This document shows positions 5,478 through 5,810 of a stretch of 5,810 bases of DNA, one piece after another. The notes beneath the pieces are model-generated. The model made no database searches. It was not told the DNA's origin and was given only the letters and a program-made list of their open reading frames with translations. The translations under genes and the position numbers were made by a program. Within the stretch, counting starts at the first letter, position 1. Each line of letters begins with the position of its first letter. Source of the DNA: Aliishimia sp963922415 (GTDB lineage Bacteria > Pseudomonadota > Alphaproteobacteria > Rhodobacterales > Rhodobacteraceae); assembly GCA_963922415.1 (NCBI GenBank), contig CAWUIP010000191.1, forward strand, positions 1 through 5,810. The letters run 5' to 3'.

Positions 5478-5810
5478 GCCGCGTCTCGCCACCCGGTGAG
5501 GGCCGCGATCACGCGTCCTGTCTGCGCGGCGTCGCCAACTGTGATGCGCAAGCCCTCGGGAAAGCCATAGCCGCCAACCCGGCGCACCAAGATGCCGTCT
5601 GCGTTCAGCGCGGCCTCTGCCTCCGCCGCTTCGGCCTCATCGGCAAACCGCGCCAGCACGAAGTTTGCATGCGCTGTGTCGCAGGCCACACCCAATTGGC
5701 GCAGCGCCCCCACAAGCCGGGCCCGTTGATCCGCGTTCAGCGCCGCGCAGTCGTCTCGCCAGCGGGTGTCGCGCACGGCGGCCTCGGCCGCAGCAAGCTG
5801 CACGACCGAC
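5474..5810 (-). CDS. hisC: Histidinol-phosphate/aromatic aminotransferase, C-terminal part (5' truncated by window edge)
   Basis: Only about the last 111 residues are in the window, and the frame is still open at the right edge. The visible part is the small C-terminal domain of a class I/II PLP aminotransferase. SVVQLAAAEAAV is the helix after the lysine region, and ANFVLARF is a core strand. ILVRRVGGYGFPEGLRITVG carries the Arg (in GLRITVG) that HisC enzymes use to bind the substrate phosphate or carboxylate. The PLP lysine lies outside the window. HisC transfers an amino group between glutamate and imidazole-acetol phosphate. Copies next to tyrA often also, or mainly, serve phenylalanine/tyrosine transamination. 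The stop overlaps the tyrA start as ATGA, so the two genes are cotranscribed and probably translationally coupled. Many Ala residues (DEAEAAEAEAAL) reflect high G+C. Confidence 0.85.
   Translation of the reverse strand, partial: SVVQLAAAEAAVRDTRWRDDCAALNADQRARLVGALRQLGVACDTAHANFVLARFADEAEAAEAEAALNADGILVRRVGGYGFPEGLRITVGDAAQTGRVIAALTGWRDAA

Noticed and set aside
5478..5492. GTG at 5492 as the tyrA start
   Set aside because: The ATG at 5477 overlaps the hisC stop as ATGA and starts right before the Rossmann domain, which is the usual arrangement; the extra five residues add nothing conserved.

Overview
The window looks like chromosomal DNA of an alphaproteobacterium, most likely of the Rhodobacterales (Roseobacter/Rhodobacter relatives). 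The reasons are the roughly 60% G+C coding regions, the hisC-tyrA gene order, the style of the proteins, and a small helix-turn-helix protein of a type I associate with that group. No database search was possible, so family names rest on recognising motifs.

Layout, left to right. Positions 1-1097 (+) hold a beta-ketoacyl-ACP synthase III-like enzyme cut by the left edge. A class I SAM-dependent methyltransferase follows at 1155-1883 (+). Positions 1884-2396 are a lower-G+C island of about 48% by hand count. It carries a possible small two-helix membrane protein (minus strand), a cluster of inverted repeats, and at its left edge what looks like the broken 3' end of another minus-strand gene. 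This is the least explained part of the window. Positions 2397-3567 (-) hold a two-gene unit: a HTH-like regulatory protein gene overlapping arsH, the NADPH-dependent flavin reductase of arsenic and organoarsenical resistance, by 8 bases.

Positions 3568-3952 contain a divergent control region with several perfect palindromes, then a long leader before tdk. This leader has its own strong Shine-Dalgarno and ATG in frame with the kinase. Thymidine kinase (tdk, +) ends at 4546 and meets tyrA (-) tail to tail with one base between the stop codons. tyrA (4548-5477) and hisC (5474 to the right edge) overlap by ATGA and form an amino-acid biosynthesis operon.

The genes do not form one pathway. They are a housekeeping mosaic: fatty-acyl chemistry, nucleotide salvage, aromatic amino acid/histidine synthesis and a stress/arsenic reductase. 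I found no CRISPR array, tRNA, rRNA, intact transposase or recognisable new defence system. The most unusual pieces are the low-G+C island and the palindrome-rich tdk leader.
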